A stretch of 64,000 nt of DNA, taken from positions 124,001 to 188,000 of the forward strand of contig NZ_CANMFF010000001.1 of NCBI RefSeq assembly GCF_947497005.1, read 5' to 3'. Source of the DNA: an uncultured Ruegeria sp. Lineage in GTDB: Bacteria > Pseudomonadota > Alphaproteobacteria > Rhodobacterales > Rhodobacteraceae. Position numbers and translations under genes: made by a program. Positions 1 through 9,170 of the stretch are shown here, piece by piece; positions within the stretch are counted from its first letter, which is position 1; every line of letters begins with the position of its first letter. Below the pieces are notes generated by a model. That model was not told the origin of the DNA. It saw nothing but the letters and a program-made list of their open reading frames with translations, and did no database searches.

Positions 1-1555
1 CAAAATCGTCAATCGTGACACCTTCTTCCCCGGTGACCTGCATCATCTGATCAACCTGTTCGCCCTTTTCGATCAGGCCAAGCAGATCACGCACCTTGGC
101 CGTCCACCCCGGCTCAGCGTTTTTGTCGTACCAATCCGACAATTGGTCAGAGTAACGAGACCAACTGAGCATCGGGTCGACTGCGGGGTAAAAACGCTTA
201 TACGCACGCTCGGATGACAATCCGAGAAAACATTTGACCGTCGACAGAGTAGATTGGGTCACCGGCTCGTCAAAGTTGCCGCCCGCGGGTGAAACTGTCC
301 CGATCAGCGTCAGGCTGCCAAGGTCGCCGTCATTCGTTTTTAACGCCCCGGCACGCTCGTACAAACCCTTGATCGAGCTTTCCAGATAAGCCGGGAACCC
401 TTCCTCGCCCGGAATTTCCTCAAGCTTGCCAGAGGTTTCACGCATGGCTTGCGCCCACCGACTGGTGCTGTCGGCAATCAACAAGACGTCATAGCCCATC
501 TGGCGATAGTATTCACCCAAAGTGATGCCTGTGAAGATCGACGCCTCGCGCGCCGCAACGGGCATGGATGACGTGTTGCAGATGATAATCGTCCGATCCA
601 TCAGGCTACCGCCTGTGGTCGGATCGGTCATTTTCGGAAATTCCGAGATGGTTTCAACCACCTCACCCGCGCGCTCGCCGCAGGCCACAACGATCACGAT
701 ATCCACTTTCGCATTCCGCGCGATCAGGTTCTGCAGCACGGTCTTGCCTGCCCCGAACGGTCCGGGAATGCAGGCGGTGCCGCCGCGTGCAACCGGAAAA
801 AACGTGTCGATCAGTCGTTGCGACGTCAAAACCGGTTCCGTCGGGTACAAGCGCTCGGACAGCGCTCGTTTCAATACGTTTTCCGGCAACGGCCGCCGAA
901 CCGGCCATTTTTGCGAAAGCGTCAGAGTATGCTCACTACCGGTTTCGTCTTCAAGACGAGCCACAATGTCATGGATCGTTGCAGCCCCTTTTTGTACCCA
1001 AACCACCTTGTAGTCGCCGGACCAGTTAAATGGCAGCATAATCTTGTGGTTGAAATGACCCTCGGGCACCGTCCCGATACTATCACCTGCAGTTACTGCG
1101 TCGCCAACCTTAACCGAGGGCGAAAAGGACCATTTCGCTTGTTCATCCAAGGGCGCAACATCTGCTCCTCGCGGCAGGAAGGTGCCGAATTCGGCGGCCA
1201 CTTTGGGCAACGGCGATTGCAACCCATCAAACACCTGCCCCAGCAGCCCCGGCCCCAGCTCAACCGACAGCAACTGACCCGATTGTTCAACCCGATCACC
1301 GACGGCCACCCCGTCGGTGCTCTCATAGACCTGTACGTCTGCGGTATCGCCACGCACACGCAGCACCTCGGCTTTCAGGCGTTCCTGACGCCCACCAGGG
1401 CCGGACCGCGATGGCAGGATAAACACCACTTCGTTTTTGACCAATTGGCCGGGGTGACCGGTTGCATCCGGGTTGGCCTGTATTTGCACAAGCCCTTCCT
1501 GAACCGAGACAACACGAGCGGTCGATGTTTGTTTAGCTGAGGTTGGGGCCGTCAT
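1..1555 (-). CDS. ntpA: V-type ATP synthase subunit A (catalytic), 3' end cut by window edge
   Basis: Catalytic nucleotide-binding subunit of the V1 head of a prokaryotic V/A-type ATPase, acting at the cytoplasmic face of the inner membrane. About 518 codons are present; family members are near 580-590 residues, so the C-terminal end lies beyond position 1. The Walker A motif GPFGAGKT sits near residue 265, followed by the CGERAGEVVE segment and a DSTSRWAQAMRE block, all typical of subunit A. The ATG at 1555-1553 overlaps the stop of the upstream DUF2764 gene (ATGA), which implies translational coupling. It is the most distal visible gene of the B-D-I-K-E-DUF2764-A operon. Confidence 0.96.
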   Translation of the reverse strand, partial: MTAPTSAKQTSTARVVSVQEGLVQIQANPDATGHPGQLVKNEVVFILPSRSGPGGRQERLKAEVLRVRGDTADVQVYESTDGVAVGDRVEQSGQLLSVELGPGLLGQVFDGLQSPLPKVAAEFGTFLPRGADVAPLDEQAKWSFSPSVKVGDAVTAGDSIGTVPEGHFNHKIMLPFNWSGDYKVVWVQKGAATIHDIVARLEDETGSEHTLTLSQKWPVRRPLPENVLKRALSERLYPTEPVLTSQRLIDTFFPVARGGTACIPGPFGAGKTVLQNLIARNAKVDIVIVVACGERAGEVVETISEFPKMTDPTTGGSLMDRTIIICNTSSMPVAAREASIFTGITLGEYYRQMGYDVLLIADSTSRWAQAMRETSGKLEEIPGEEGFPAYLESSIKGLYERAGALKTNDGDLGSLTLIGTVSPAGGNFDEPVTQSTLSTVKCFLGLSSERAYKRFYPAVDPMLSWSRYSDQLSDWYDKNAEPGWTAKVRDLLGLIEKGEQVDQMMQVTGEEGVTIDDF

Positions 1556-2244
1556 GCACTTGCTCCCTCAAAATCGATATCGGCAACGTCTGCCATGGCC
1601 TGTTGCGCCAGTTTTTCAAATCTCTTGGCCGCTTCCGCGGCACTGCTTTGCCCCCAGCGGTCGAAAATGTTCCAGATCAGGACGTAGATCGCGATCGCCT
1701 CGAAATCGAACAAATGACGGGCGGCGTGACGTTTGAGTTGCGTATGGCTGACCGACAAAAGCAGACGTTCCAGACCAAGCGGATCTTCATCGTCAAGCAG
1801 TTGGTGCGCCTCTTTCAGCCACGGCATCGGCCTTTCCAGCCGAAAGGTGGGATCACCCCAGTTTGCCGGAATATGGCGGCTCCATCGTCCTACGCCGAAC
1901 GATCCTGAAGGCACGGGTTCTCCGCGATTTCTCAGGCGCAGTGCAGCGACCGCCGAGCGCATTTCCATGCGTTCAATGAAGAGCTTGCGCAAGCTAGGCT
2001 GCGGGATGTCGTGCAGCGATTGCCTGCATCGCTGGATCGCCTGAGCGTCGGTAACATCCATATCATAGGCACTCCAGCTCAGCGCGTGCTCTAACACGTG
2101 CAGGGCTTTGGCATCTTCTGGTGTCAAAGCCGTCAATCGTCGGTCCAACCGGATGCGCGACAACGGCGGCTGTTTGGCGACAAACAACCGCTCTGACCCC
2201 GGAAGGCTGCACATCAACGCGATATAGGCGTCCTGCCCTGACAT
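1552..2244 (-). CDS. DUF2764-type V-ATPase accessory/stalk subunit
   Basis: A 230-residue protein between subunits E and A. The N-terminus (YIALMCSLPG, then PLSRIRLDRRL and a Leu-rich helix) resembles DUF2764 proteins, which occupy this position in V-ATPase operons of Bacteroidetes, spirochaetes and chlamydiae. A role like the central-stalk or connector subunit C is inferred from position only. I chose the ATG at 2244, two bases after the E stop, over an in-frame start at 2274 that would overlap E by 29 bases. The 3' end overlaps the subunit A start by 4 bases. Confidence 0.75.
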   Translation of the reverse strand: MSGQDAYIALMCSLPGSERLFVAKQPPLSRIRLDRRLTALTPEDAKALHVLEHALSWSAYDMDVTDAQAIQRCRQSLHDIPQPSLRKLFIERMEMRSAVAALRLRNRGEPVPSGSFGVGRWSRHIPANWGDPTFRLERPMPWLKEAHQLLDDEDPLGLERLLLSVSHTQLKRHAARHLFDFEAIAIYVLIWNIFDRWGQSSAAEAAKRFEKLAQQAMADVADIDFEGASA

Positions 2245-2245
2245 C

Positions 2246-2923
2246 TCAGCGGATGACCCCTTCCAGCACAGCACGGAACCGGGGTTGCAAATGTTCCATC
2301 AACAGCGAAGCGACAGCCTTGTCGGACAGGTCCAGAACGACTCCCTGCTCTTCCGCCCGAACGCGAATACCTTCCTGAGTGTTGTCTGCCACGTGCAATT
2401 CAACATTCTCGCGCAACATCTTTGCCGTCAGTCCAAGAACGTATTTCGTCAGCTGGCCCGATTGAATGTCATCAGCGTTCTGTTTGATGTCTTCCTGCGT
2501 TGCGACCTTGGCAGGTAAAATGACCTGAACCACGCCATCAAGGTTCGCGCCTTCCCCGGCCCGACCGACGACTTCAAGGATCATTTGTTTTAGAAGCTCA
2601 GGATCAGACATCTCTTTGGTCACAAGACGTTCAACATCTGCCTTGAAGCGATCTGTCAAACCCGCCTTCATGGTCAGCACAGCGTCCCGCATCGCGGTGT
2701 TCAACGCTTCTTCACCCGCAGACCGGTAGTTGTCGGATTCCGTGCGCGCTTTCTTTTTGAACTCATCGGCTTCGCGTTTTGCATCCGCCAGGATACGCGC
2801 AGCCTCGGCCTTGGCATCGTCGCGCAGCTTCTCGGCTTCGGCCTGACCTGCGGCAACCCCATCATTGCGCAGCTTGTCGATCAGGGCGTCAACCCCATGC
2901 GAAATCGTTCCGTTCTGTGCCAT
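2246..2923 (-). CDS. ntpE: V-type ATP synthase subunit E (peripheral stalk)
   Basis: A 225-residue peripheral-stalk subunit that links V1 to the membrane sector. Residues about 10-75 form a long charged Ala/Lys/Glu-rich helix (EAEKLRDDAKAEAARI), the coiled-coil expected of subunit E; the rest forms the globular C-terminal domain. The start ATG at 2923-2921 overlaps the last base of the K stop codon (TGATG). A longer in-frame reading back to 3082 lies inside K and has no stalk-like sequence, so I rejected it. Confidence 0.88.
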   Translation of the reverse strand: MAQNGTISHGVDALIDKLRNDGVAAGQAEAEKLRDDAKAEAARILADAKREADEFKKKARTESDNYRSAGEEALNTAMRDAVLTMKAGLTDRFKADVERLVTKEMSDPELLKQMILEVVGRAGEGANLDGVVQVILPAKVATQEDIKQNADDIQSGQLTKYVLGLTAKMLRENVELHVADNTQEGIRVRAEEQGVVLDLSDKAVASLLMEHLQPRFRAVLEGVIR

Positions 2924-3366
2924 CAGCTGATCCCCGCACTTATGACCAAAGCGAACACAAATGCAAAAACCCCGAACCCTTCGATGATCGCAGCCGGTGC
3001 AAGTGCGAGGCCAAAGATCTCGGGCTTTTCCTTGGTGGCGTTGATCGCAGCGGCACAAGCCCGGCCCTGCCAGATGCCGCAATACATAAGCGCGATGCCC
3101 GACAGGATGCCGATCCCGAACAGGCCGCCCGCATTTTCGGGTGTCACGTCGCGGTTCAGGGTGAACATGATGACGATGCCGTAAATCACCATCGTGGACG
3201 GAAAGGCCGAAACGCCAACGAAACGGCCATAGCCGCCTTCAGTTTCCGTCATGGCTCCGATACTGGCCATCCCTGCAATCGAACAGCCAATGGCACTTGC
3301 CGCAGCGCCCAACGCCATCGGCGCGTAAATACCCAGCCAACCCAGTGTGAGAACAAGCTCATTCAT
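2923..3366 (-). CDS. ntpK: V-type ATP synthase subunit K (rotor-ring proteolipid)
   Basis: A 147-residue, very hydrophobic protein with four membrane helices, arranged as two related hairpins like NtpK-type proteolipids. The ion-carrying glutamate is in the last helix (AAIIEGFGVFAFVF). A WQGRACAAA segment in helix 3 retains a glutamine. In helix 2 the family motif usually written P-x-T-Q-G-x-Y-G appears as FPSTMVIYG, so the Gln next to the Thr is Met. Coupled to its neighbours by ATGA with I and TGATG with E. Confidence 0.93.
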   Translation of the reverse strand: MNELVLTLGWLGIYAPMALGAAASAIGCSIAGMASIGAMTETEGGYGRFVGVSAFPSTMVIYGIVIMFTLNRDVTPENAGGLFGIGILSGIALMYCGIWQGRACAAAINATKEKPEIFGLALAPAAIIEGFGVFAFVFALVISAGIS

Positions 3367-5159
3367 TCCTGAACCTCCTTGCGAGCAAACGGACGAAAGA
3401 CGATGCCTTCATCCGGTAGACCCCATTTAAAGAATTCGATGTAATTGAGACGTAAGCCGTGGACGACGCCACTCATCATGGCGAGGGCAAAATTTAAAAC
3501 GTGACCGATGATCAGGATCAGCAACCCAAACAGAATGCCCGGCCCTTTGAGCGCATGCATGACGGAAACGGCCAAATCGTTGAATGTGATCGCCAGAGAG
3601 GCCGAAGCAAGGCCCAGCGCGAACAGGCGCATATAACTTAGCACATCGCCAAACGCGCCCATCGCCCCGGTGAGACTTTGAAATCCCTCGAACAGACGCC
3701 AGATCCAGTCTGTCGGCTTCTGGATAATCCGCTCGCTGGAAAACAAAACAATCGCCACAACGCCGACGATCAAGATCGCCGAACCCGAAACTGGCGATTT
3801 GCCATTCATGTAACTGAGCCAAAGGACAAACCCGCCAATCAGAGCAGCAATCCACCCCAGATTGGCAATAGCCTTGCGTTGCCCCCACGCGGCACGGGCC
3901 GCCAGTGCATTGGCCAGAACCAGATGCAAGACACCAACGACAATCGAGACCATCATCATTGCGTTAAAATTGTTCAAATCCAGCGCCTTGAGCTTGGCCC
4001 AAATCGAGCCAGAAATCGGAGAGGCACCGAAGTAGCTGCCCACCATGATTCCGTACACGATCGTAGCTCCCGAGATGATCAAGCCAAACCTTCGCCAGGA
4101 CCTTTGACCGGCTGTGCTATCCATCTTTTTCCAGAAGGCCAGCAGCCCAAGCAGAATGACTGCGCCATACCCGGCATCAGCAACGATCATGGCAAAGAAA
4201 ATCGCGAAGGATACAGACACGATGACACTCGGATCCCAATCCTGATACCCGGGCACCTGATAGAATAGCGCCAGATCAACAGCGGCACTGCGGTTTTCAG
4301 GCTGTTCCAGCAAGGTCGGAGGTGTGTCGCCCGGCCCCGGCTCCTCAATCAGAACCGCAGACCCTTTGGTGCGCGTCATATCCAAAACTGCGTCTACCTG
4401 ATCTTCAGGAACCCACCCCTGCAAAGCAAACATCGCCTCTTCGTCGCGTACTTTTTGCGTAGCATGGGCCAGTTCGGCAGCGCTTTCGGCGACGGACAGG
4501 TTCTGACGCATCTGGGTCAGGTAGCGGGTTCGCGCCACACGCTCAGCCTCGAGCGCCTCAAGAGCGATTTCGGATTCCTCAAGCTGCGCCTCAAGCTCAT
4601 GTATGGGCAGAGAGCCAACATGCGTGCGCGGGATCGGCAAGATGTCGTCGTCAGGTTCGTCAAGTGAGATCAGAACGACGTAGAGGAACCGGTGGTCTTC
4701 TTCCAATATCGCCCAGGGCAGTTTGACCTCGGCCAATGCCTCACGATGCTTCAACGGCAGTTGATAGAACCACAACCTGTTGCCTGCCAAAACATCCGTT
4801 GGCGGGAAGTCCAGATCGCCCCACGGCCGCACCTGAGCAATACGATGCGCCAGAAAGTCCCGCCGATCCATCGTATCCCGAGTGCGCTGCATGAGGTCAG
4901 TCACATCATGCACGAAACGGTCCATTTCAAAATCGGGATCTCGCTGAATCTGGCGGCGCGGATCTTGAACTTCTGCAAGGAAACGCAACGCCTTATACGC
5001 CTCTCTTGCTCTGCGCTCGCTGATCTTTTCCGGTTCATTCGGTGGCGGCACCAGCGGAAGAACGTGCATGCATCCGAGGTACTGCAGCGCCTCGAGCGTG
5101 TCCGCCTTATGTGTTACCGGACCTACCAGAGACATCTTTTTCAAACGCGCCACACTCAT
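3363..5159 (-). CDS. ntpI: V-type ATP synthase subunit I (membrane a-subunit)
   Basis: A 598-residue membrane subunit that forms the ion half-channels against the K ring. The first 300 residues are soluble and helix-rich (MSVARLKKMSLVG start, typical of subunit I); the C-terminal half contains about seven or eight membrane helices, including FGDVLSYMRLFALGLASA, the most conserved part of the family and site of the essential Arg. The start overlaps the D stop by ATGA. Slightly shorter than the common 620-660 residues but complete at both ends. Confidence 0.94.
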   Translation of the reverse strand: MSVARLKKMSLVGPVTHKADTLEALQYLGCMHVLPLVPPPNEPEKISERRAREAYKALRFLAEVQDPRRQIQRDPDFEMDRFVHDVTDLMQRTRDTMDRRDFLAHRIAQVRPWGDLDFPPTDVLAGNRLWFYQLPLKHREALAEVKLPWAILEEDHRFLYVVLISLDEPDDDILPIPRTHVGSLPIHELEAQLEESEIALEALEAERVARTRYLTQMRQNLSVAESAAELAHATQKVRDEEAMFALQGWVPEDQVDAVLDMTRTKGSAVLIEEPGPGDTPPTLLEQPENRSAAVDLALFYQVPGYQDWDPSVIVSVSFAIFFAMIVADAGYGAVILLGLLAFWKKMDSTAGQRSWRRFGLIISGATIVYGIMVGSYFGASPISGSIWAKLKALDLNNFNAMMMVSIVVGVLHLVLANALAARAAWGQRKAIANLGWIAALIGGFVLWLSYMNGKSPVSGSAILIVGVVAIVLFSSERIIQKPTDWIWRLFEGFQSLTGAMGAFGDVLSYMRLFALGLASASLAITFNDLAVSVMHALKGPGILFGLLILIIGHVLNFALAMMSGVVHGLRLNYIEFFKWGLPDEGIVFRPFARKEVQE

Positions 5160-5761
5160 GCCAAAGCCTCCTGTGCGTGTTTGCGTTTGGAGATTTTTGA
5201 CCGCACGACTGCCTGCATCTGTTCGTCACTCAGATAGATGCGGATCTTTTTGATATTGGCTTTGGCGCGCGGGATCAGAACTTTTTCAAACAGGTTGACC
5301 CGTTGCGTAATCGAGGCCACCGCCTTGTCGAAAATGCGCACACGCTCTTCGGCGATTTTGACCCGCAGCCGCGTTTCGATCATGTCGTGCAGCAACTGTG
5401 CGGCAGCATCAACCCAATGAGGTTTGGCTAATACGGAATATGGTCGGACGACAACTTCGATCCGGTCAAGATCAGGCATCTTGACGCCCACCACGTTGAC
5501 CTCTTTGACCTTGTAATCCTTGAGCTTGACCAAACCATCCAGATCAATGCCCTGCTGGGCAAGCATCGGAAGCTTTTCACCCACCTGTTGCGCAAGGGCC
5601 TGCACCTCATCCTGAAGACGTTTGACATCCGCGCGCGCCTTCACCCGTTCCGCCATCAACTGCTGACGCTTCAGATCCAGCGACGGCAGGAACCGCTCAT
5701 AGCTTTTCAGCTGTGTCTGCTGGCGGGCCAGCGACGATTTATTCAGCTGCAACCGCGCCAT
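5156..5761 (-). CDS. ntpD: V-type ATP synthase subunit D (central stalk)
   Basis: A 201-residue central rotor shaft subunit. The N-terminal MARLQLNKSSLARQQTQL and long amphipathic helices at both ends are characteristic of subunit D/AtpD. I prefer the ATG at 5761, which is preceded by AAGG at suitable spacing, over the ATG six bases upstream. The gene begins inside the 3' end of B (23-base overlap) and ends in an ATGA overlap with I. Confidence 0.93.
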   Translation of the reverse strand: MARLQLNKSSLARQQTQLKSYERFLPSLDLKRQQLMAERVKARADVKRLQDEVQALAQQVGEKLPMLAQQGIDLDGLVKLKDYKVKEVNVVGVKMPDLDRIEVVVRPYSVLAKPHWVDAAAQLLHDMIETRLRVKIAEERVRIFDKAVASITQRVNLFEKVLIPRAKANIKKIRIYLSDEQMQAVVRSKISKRKHAQEALA

Positions 5762-7100
5762 TGGCATCCTTGGGGAAATACTTGTCGATCAGGGTTTGCT
5801 TCATCAGCAATTGTTCAGGCGCGAAACACTCGGCCAGCGTTCTCCAGCCCAAATCCAGCGCGTCTTCCAGAGGGATCGAGACGTTGATGTCCATGAACCG
5901 CGCGCTGAACAGGGCGCCAAATTTCAGCAACTGATGGTCATAGTCTGACAGATCAAACGCCATCGCTTGTTTCTGCGCGGCGTCGCGGCTCTCAGAGTAG
6001 AAGCGGATCATCGTGTTCATGATCTGACCGTGATCTTCGCGGGTGGTCTTGCCGATCACATTCTGCTTCAGGCGCGACAAGCTGCCAAAAGGATCAATCA
6101 CACCCGAGTGCAGATAGATCTGCCCTTCGGTGATATAGCCGGTGTTGTCAGGTACCGGGTGGGTCACGTCATTGCCGGGCATCGTCGTGACGGTCAGAAC
6201 CGTGACCGACCCTCCTTTGGCGTAGTCACAGGCTTTCTCATATCGGCGTGCCAGTTGGGAATAGAGGTCCCCCATATAGCCACGTTGCGATGGCACCCGC
6301 TCCTGACTGATTCCGACCTCTTTCATTGCGTCGGCATAGGCGGTCATGTCGGTCAGCAGCACCAGCACGCGTTTGCCCTCTTCCACCGCGAACTTTTCGG
6401 CCACGGCCAGCGCCATGTCAGGCACCAGAAGACGCTCGACCAAAGGGTCCATCGCCTGATTCACGAACATCACAGTGCGCGAGAACACACCCGCATCCTC
6501 AAAGGACGTGCGGAAGGTGTGGTAGTCGTCAAAGATCAGGCCCAGTCCACCGAAGACCACGATATCCGCGTCGGCCTGAATGCCGATTCGGCTGAGGAAC
6601 GCGTTGAACGGCTCGCCAGAGACTGAGAAAATCGGAATTTTCTGGCTTTCGACCAGCGTGTTGAAAACGTCGATCATCGGCACATCGGTGCGGATCATCT
6701 TGTTTGGCACCGCGCGTTCAGCCGGGTTTACGGTCGGTCCGCCAATGTCGATTCGCGGCTCGGAAGACAGGTCTGGCCCGCCATCAATCGGTACACCCGC
6801 GCCATCAAAAACCCGCCCCAGAATGTTGGCCGAATAAGGTGTCTGCATCGGGTGGCCAAGAAACGTGGCTGTTGCCTCGGTCGAGATTCCCTTGGTACCG
6901 GAAAACACCTGCAGCGTGACGACATCCCGGTCGATGAAGATCGCCTGTGCCAGTGTTTTTCGGCCATCCACCGTCTCGATTACCGCCAGGTCGTTGAACC
7001 GGACGGCTGGTTCGCCCCTGTCCTCTATCGGCACCCGAACCTTGATCGTGTCCCCGACAATTTCCAGAACACGCGTGTACTTCAACAGACTTCGGGACAT
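5739..7100 (-). CDS. ntpB: V-type ATP synthase subunit B (non-catalytic)
   Basis: A 453-residue regulatory nucleotide-binding subunit of the V1 head and first gene of the operon. It shows the family sequence FNDLAVIETVDGRKT near the N-terminus, FSVSGEPFNAFLSRIGIQ in place of a functional P-loop, and PGNDVTHPVPDNTGYITEGQ in the C-terminal half. A GAGGAT ribosome site precedes the ATG at 7100. The operon therefore starts with B, so the A subunit is expressed last of the visible genes. No gene for subunits F or G is visible before the window edge. Confidence 0.96.
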   Translation of the reverse strand: MSRSLLKYTRVLEIVGDTIKVRVPIEDRGEPAVRFNDLAVIETVDGRKTLAQAIFIDRDVVTLQVFSGTKGISTEATATFLGHPMQTPYSANILGRVFDGAGVPIDGGPDLSSEPRIDIGGPTVNPAERAVPNKMIRTDVPMIDVFNTLVESQKIPIFSVSGEPFNAFLSRIGIQADADIVVFGGLGLIFDDYHTFRTSFEDAGVFSRTVMFVNQAMDPLVERLLVPDMALAVAEKFAVEEGKRVLVLLTDMTAYADAMKEVGISQERVPSQRGYMGDLYSQLARRYEKACDYAKGGSVTVLTVTTMPGNDVTHPVPDNTGYITEGQIYLHSGVIDPFGSLSRLKQNVIGKTTREDHGQIMNTMIRFYSESRDAAQKQAMAFDLSDYDHQLLKFGALFSARFMDINVSIPLEDALDLGWRTLAECFAPEQLLMKQTLIDKYFPKDANGAVAAE

Positions 7101-7344
7101 TGCATATCCTCACTGTTCCAAGTCGTCTTTCGCAATTCTCGCCGCACGGTTCAGCGGTAATTTTTGTAATAACAATCCCAGCTTACAACGGATTCACAAA
7201 TTGGCAAACGAGTTCGATTTCACCTCTCTCGAAATGTCCGAACGTCAATTACTAAATTTTTAGTTTGACAGGCGCGCAAAAAATCGCTGATGCTGTCCGG
7301 CATCCGGTTTCTGCCGGAGAACCATAATTTTTGGGAGGAGACAG
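7101..7344. promoter_or_regulatory. Divergent promoter region, V-ATPase operon / glycerol transporter
   Basis: A 244-base non-coding region between divergent operons. On the plus side, a perfect palindrome ACTAAATTTTTAGT (7251-7264) abuts TTGACA (7265-7270), a good -35 element; no convincing -10 follows at 17 bases (TGATGC). The palindrome is a candidate operator for the glycerol genes. A small inverted repeat CCGGCA/TGCCGG (7297-7302 / 7312-7317) lies in the presumed 5' leader, followed by a strong ribosome site GGGAGGAG (7335-7342). Confidence 0.5.
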
Positions 7345-9084
7345 ATGCGGAGACATCTACTTTCCGCAGTGGCGGCGGCTGCCGTCATTGCGGGGCACGG
7401 TCCTGCTTGGGCCGACGAAGCCGCAGCACAACGTTGGATCGACGACGAGTTCCAGCCATCGACCTTGTCGAAAGACGAACAGATGGGTGAAATGCAGTGG
7501 TTCATCGAGGCTGCACAGCCTTTTGCTGGCATGGAAATCAACGTCCTGTCCGAAGGCATTCCAACCCACTCTTACGAATCCGAGGTCCTGACCAAGGCGT
7601 TCGAGGAAATCACCGGTATCAAGGTCAATCACCAGATCCTCGGCGAAGGCGAAGTGGTTCAGGCTGTTCAGACCCAGCTTCAGACAGGTCGGAACCTGTA
7701 TGACGGGTATGTCAACGACAGTGACCTGATCGGTACGCACTCGCGTCTGCAACTGGCCTATCCGCTGACCGATATGATGGGCGGCGACTGGGCGGGTACA
7801 ACCTCGCCGACGCTGGATCTGGATGACTTCATGGGCATTCAGTTCACCACCGGTCCGGACGGCAAGCTGTATCAGCTGCCCGATCAGCAATTTGCAAACC
7901 TCTACTGGTTCCGCAAAGACTGGTTCGATGATGAGGCCAACAAAGCCGCGTTCAAAGAGAAGTACGGCTATGATCTGGGCGTTCCGGTCAACTGGTCGGC
8001 CTATGAAGACATCGCCGAGTTCTTCACCAACGACGTGAAAGAAGTCGACGGCGTCGCGATCTATGGGCACATGGATTACGGCAAGCGCGCGCCTGACCTG
8101 GGTTGGCGTATGACGGATGCATGGCTGTCGATGGCTGGTGCCGGCGATGTGGGCGAACCCAATGGTATCCCCGTCGACGAATGGGGCATCCGCATGGAAG
8201 CAGGAACCTGTAACCCGGTCGGCGCTTCGGTGTCGCGCGGTGGTGCTGCCAACGGTCCTGCCGCGGTCTATGCGATCCGCAAGTGGGATGAATGGCTGCG
8301 GGCCTATGCGCCTCCGGGTGCGGCGTCTTATGACTTCTACCAGTCGCTGCCCGCGCTCAGCCAAGGCAATGTGGCCCAACAGATCTTCTGGTACACCGCC
8401 TTTACCGCCGACATGGTGAAGCCGAAGTCCGAAGGCAACAATACAGTGGATGACGAAGGCACGCCGCTGTGGCGGATGGCACCCAGCCCGCATGGCCCTT
8501 ACTGGGAAGAAGGCCAGAAGGTCGGCTACCAAGACGTGGGCTCCTGGACGTTCCTCAAATCGACCCCCTCGGATCGTGCCCAGGCAGCCTGGCTTTATGC
8601 CCAGTTCGTGACATCCAAGACTGTTGATGTGAAAAAGTCCCATGTGGGTCTGACCTTCATCCGCGACAGCTCGGTCAATCACGAGTCGTTCACCGAACGC
8701 GCATCCAAGTTGGGTGGTCTGGTCGAGTTCTACCGCTCGCCCGACCGTGTGGCATGGTCGCCAACCGGTATCAACGTGCCGGACTATCCGAAGCTGGCCC
8801 AGATCTGGTGGCAGCAGATCGGTGACGTGAACTCGGGCGCCTTCACCCCGCAAGAGGCGATGGATCGTCTGGCAGAAGAGATGGACATCACTATGGGCCG
8901 TATGCAAGCCGCGGATGAGGCTGCCAACGTCTATGGTGGCTGCGGCCCGCGCCTGAACGAGCCGCAAGACGCGTCCTTCTGGCTGGAAAAAGCCGGTTCG
9001 CCCAAGGCCAAGCTTGAGAACGAAAAGCCGCAGGGCCAGACCGTCAACTATGACGAACTGGTTCAGCGCTGGCAGTCTCAGTAA
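7345..9084 (+). CDS. glpV: Glycerol-type ABC transporter periplasmic substrate-binding protein
   Basis: A 579-residue periplasmic binding protein of extracellular solute-binding family 1, beginning with a Sec signal peptide (MRRHLLSAVAAAAVIAGHGPAWA, cleavage near residue 23). The long size and the linked DUF2160 protein match the GlpSTPQUV glycerol importer of Rhizobium leguminosarum, where GlpV is the binding protein; here it is the first gene. Glycerol as ligand is inferred from this context, and no glpD or glpK is in the window. The start is fixed by GGGAGGAG eight bases upstream. A strong hairpin follows the stop codon. Confidence 0.85.
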   Translation: MRRHLLSAVAAAAVIAGHGPAWADEAAAQRWIDDEFQPSTLSKDEQMGEMQWFIEAAQPFAGMEINVLSEGIPTHSYESEVLTKAFEEITGIKVNHQILGEGEVVQAVQTQLQTGRNLYDGYVNDSDLIGTHSRLQLAYPLTDMMGGDWAGTTSPTLDLDDFMGIQFTTGPDGKLYQLPDQQFANLYWFRKDWFDDEANKAAFKEKYGYDLGVPVNWSAYEDIAEFFTNDVKEVDGVAIYGHMDYGKRAPDLGWRMTDAWLSMAGAGDVGEPNGIPVDEWGIRMEAGTCNPVGASVSRGGAANGPAAVYAIRKWDEWLRAYAPPGAASYDFYQSLPALSQGNVAQQIFWYTAFTADMVKPKSEGNNTVDDEGTPLWRMAPSPHGPYWEEGQKVGYQDVGSWTFLKSTPSDRAQAAWLYAQFVTSKTVDVKKSHVGLTFIRDSSVNHESFTERASKLGGLVEFYRSPDRVAWSPTGINVPDYPKLAQIWWQQIGDVNSGAFTPQEAMDRLAEEMDITMGRMQAADEAANVYGGCGPRLNEPQDASFWLEKAGSPKAKLENEKPQGQTVNYDELVQRWQSQ

Positions 9085-9096
9085 GCCATTGAAACC

Positions 9097-9120
9097 GGGG
9101 GTGCCGTTTGCGGCATCCCC
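9097..9120 (+). promoter_or_regulatory. GC-rich intercistronic hairpin after glpV
   Basis: A 10-base-pair stem (9097-9106 pairing with 9111-9120, one G-T wobble) with loop TTTG, starting 12 bases after the glpV stop. No T-run follows, so it is more likely an mRNA 3'-end stabiliser or partial attenuator that raises binding-protein yield over the membrane components than a full terminator. Confidence 0.65.
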
Positions 9121-9170
9121 ACACCAAGGCCAAGACAGCGCGATGCGCTGCGGGATCGGAACCCACGGAC

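Noticed and set aside
818..1540. 240-codon plus-strand frame opposite V-ATPase subunit A
   Set aside because: Minus strand encodes unmistakable subunit A sequence including its P-loop.
7357..8967. 536-codon open frame on the minus strand opposite glpV
   Set aside because: It mirrors the glpV gene, has no ribosome site or recognisable domain, and its composition (His/Arg/Val-rich) is typical of antisense frames in GC-rich genes.
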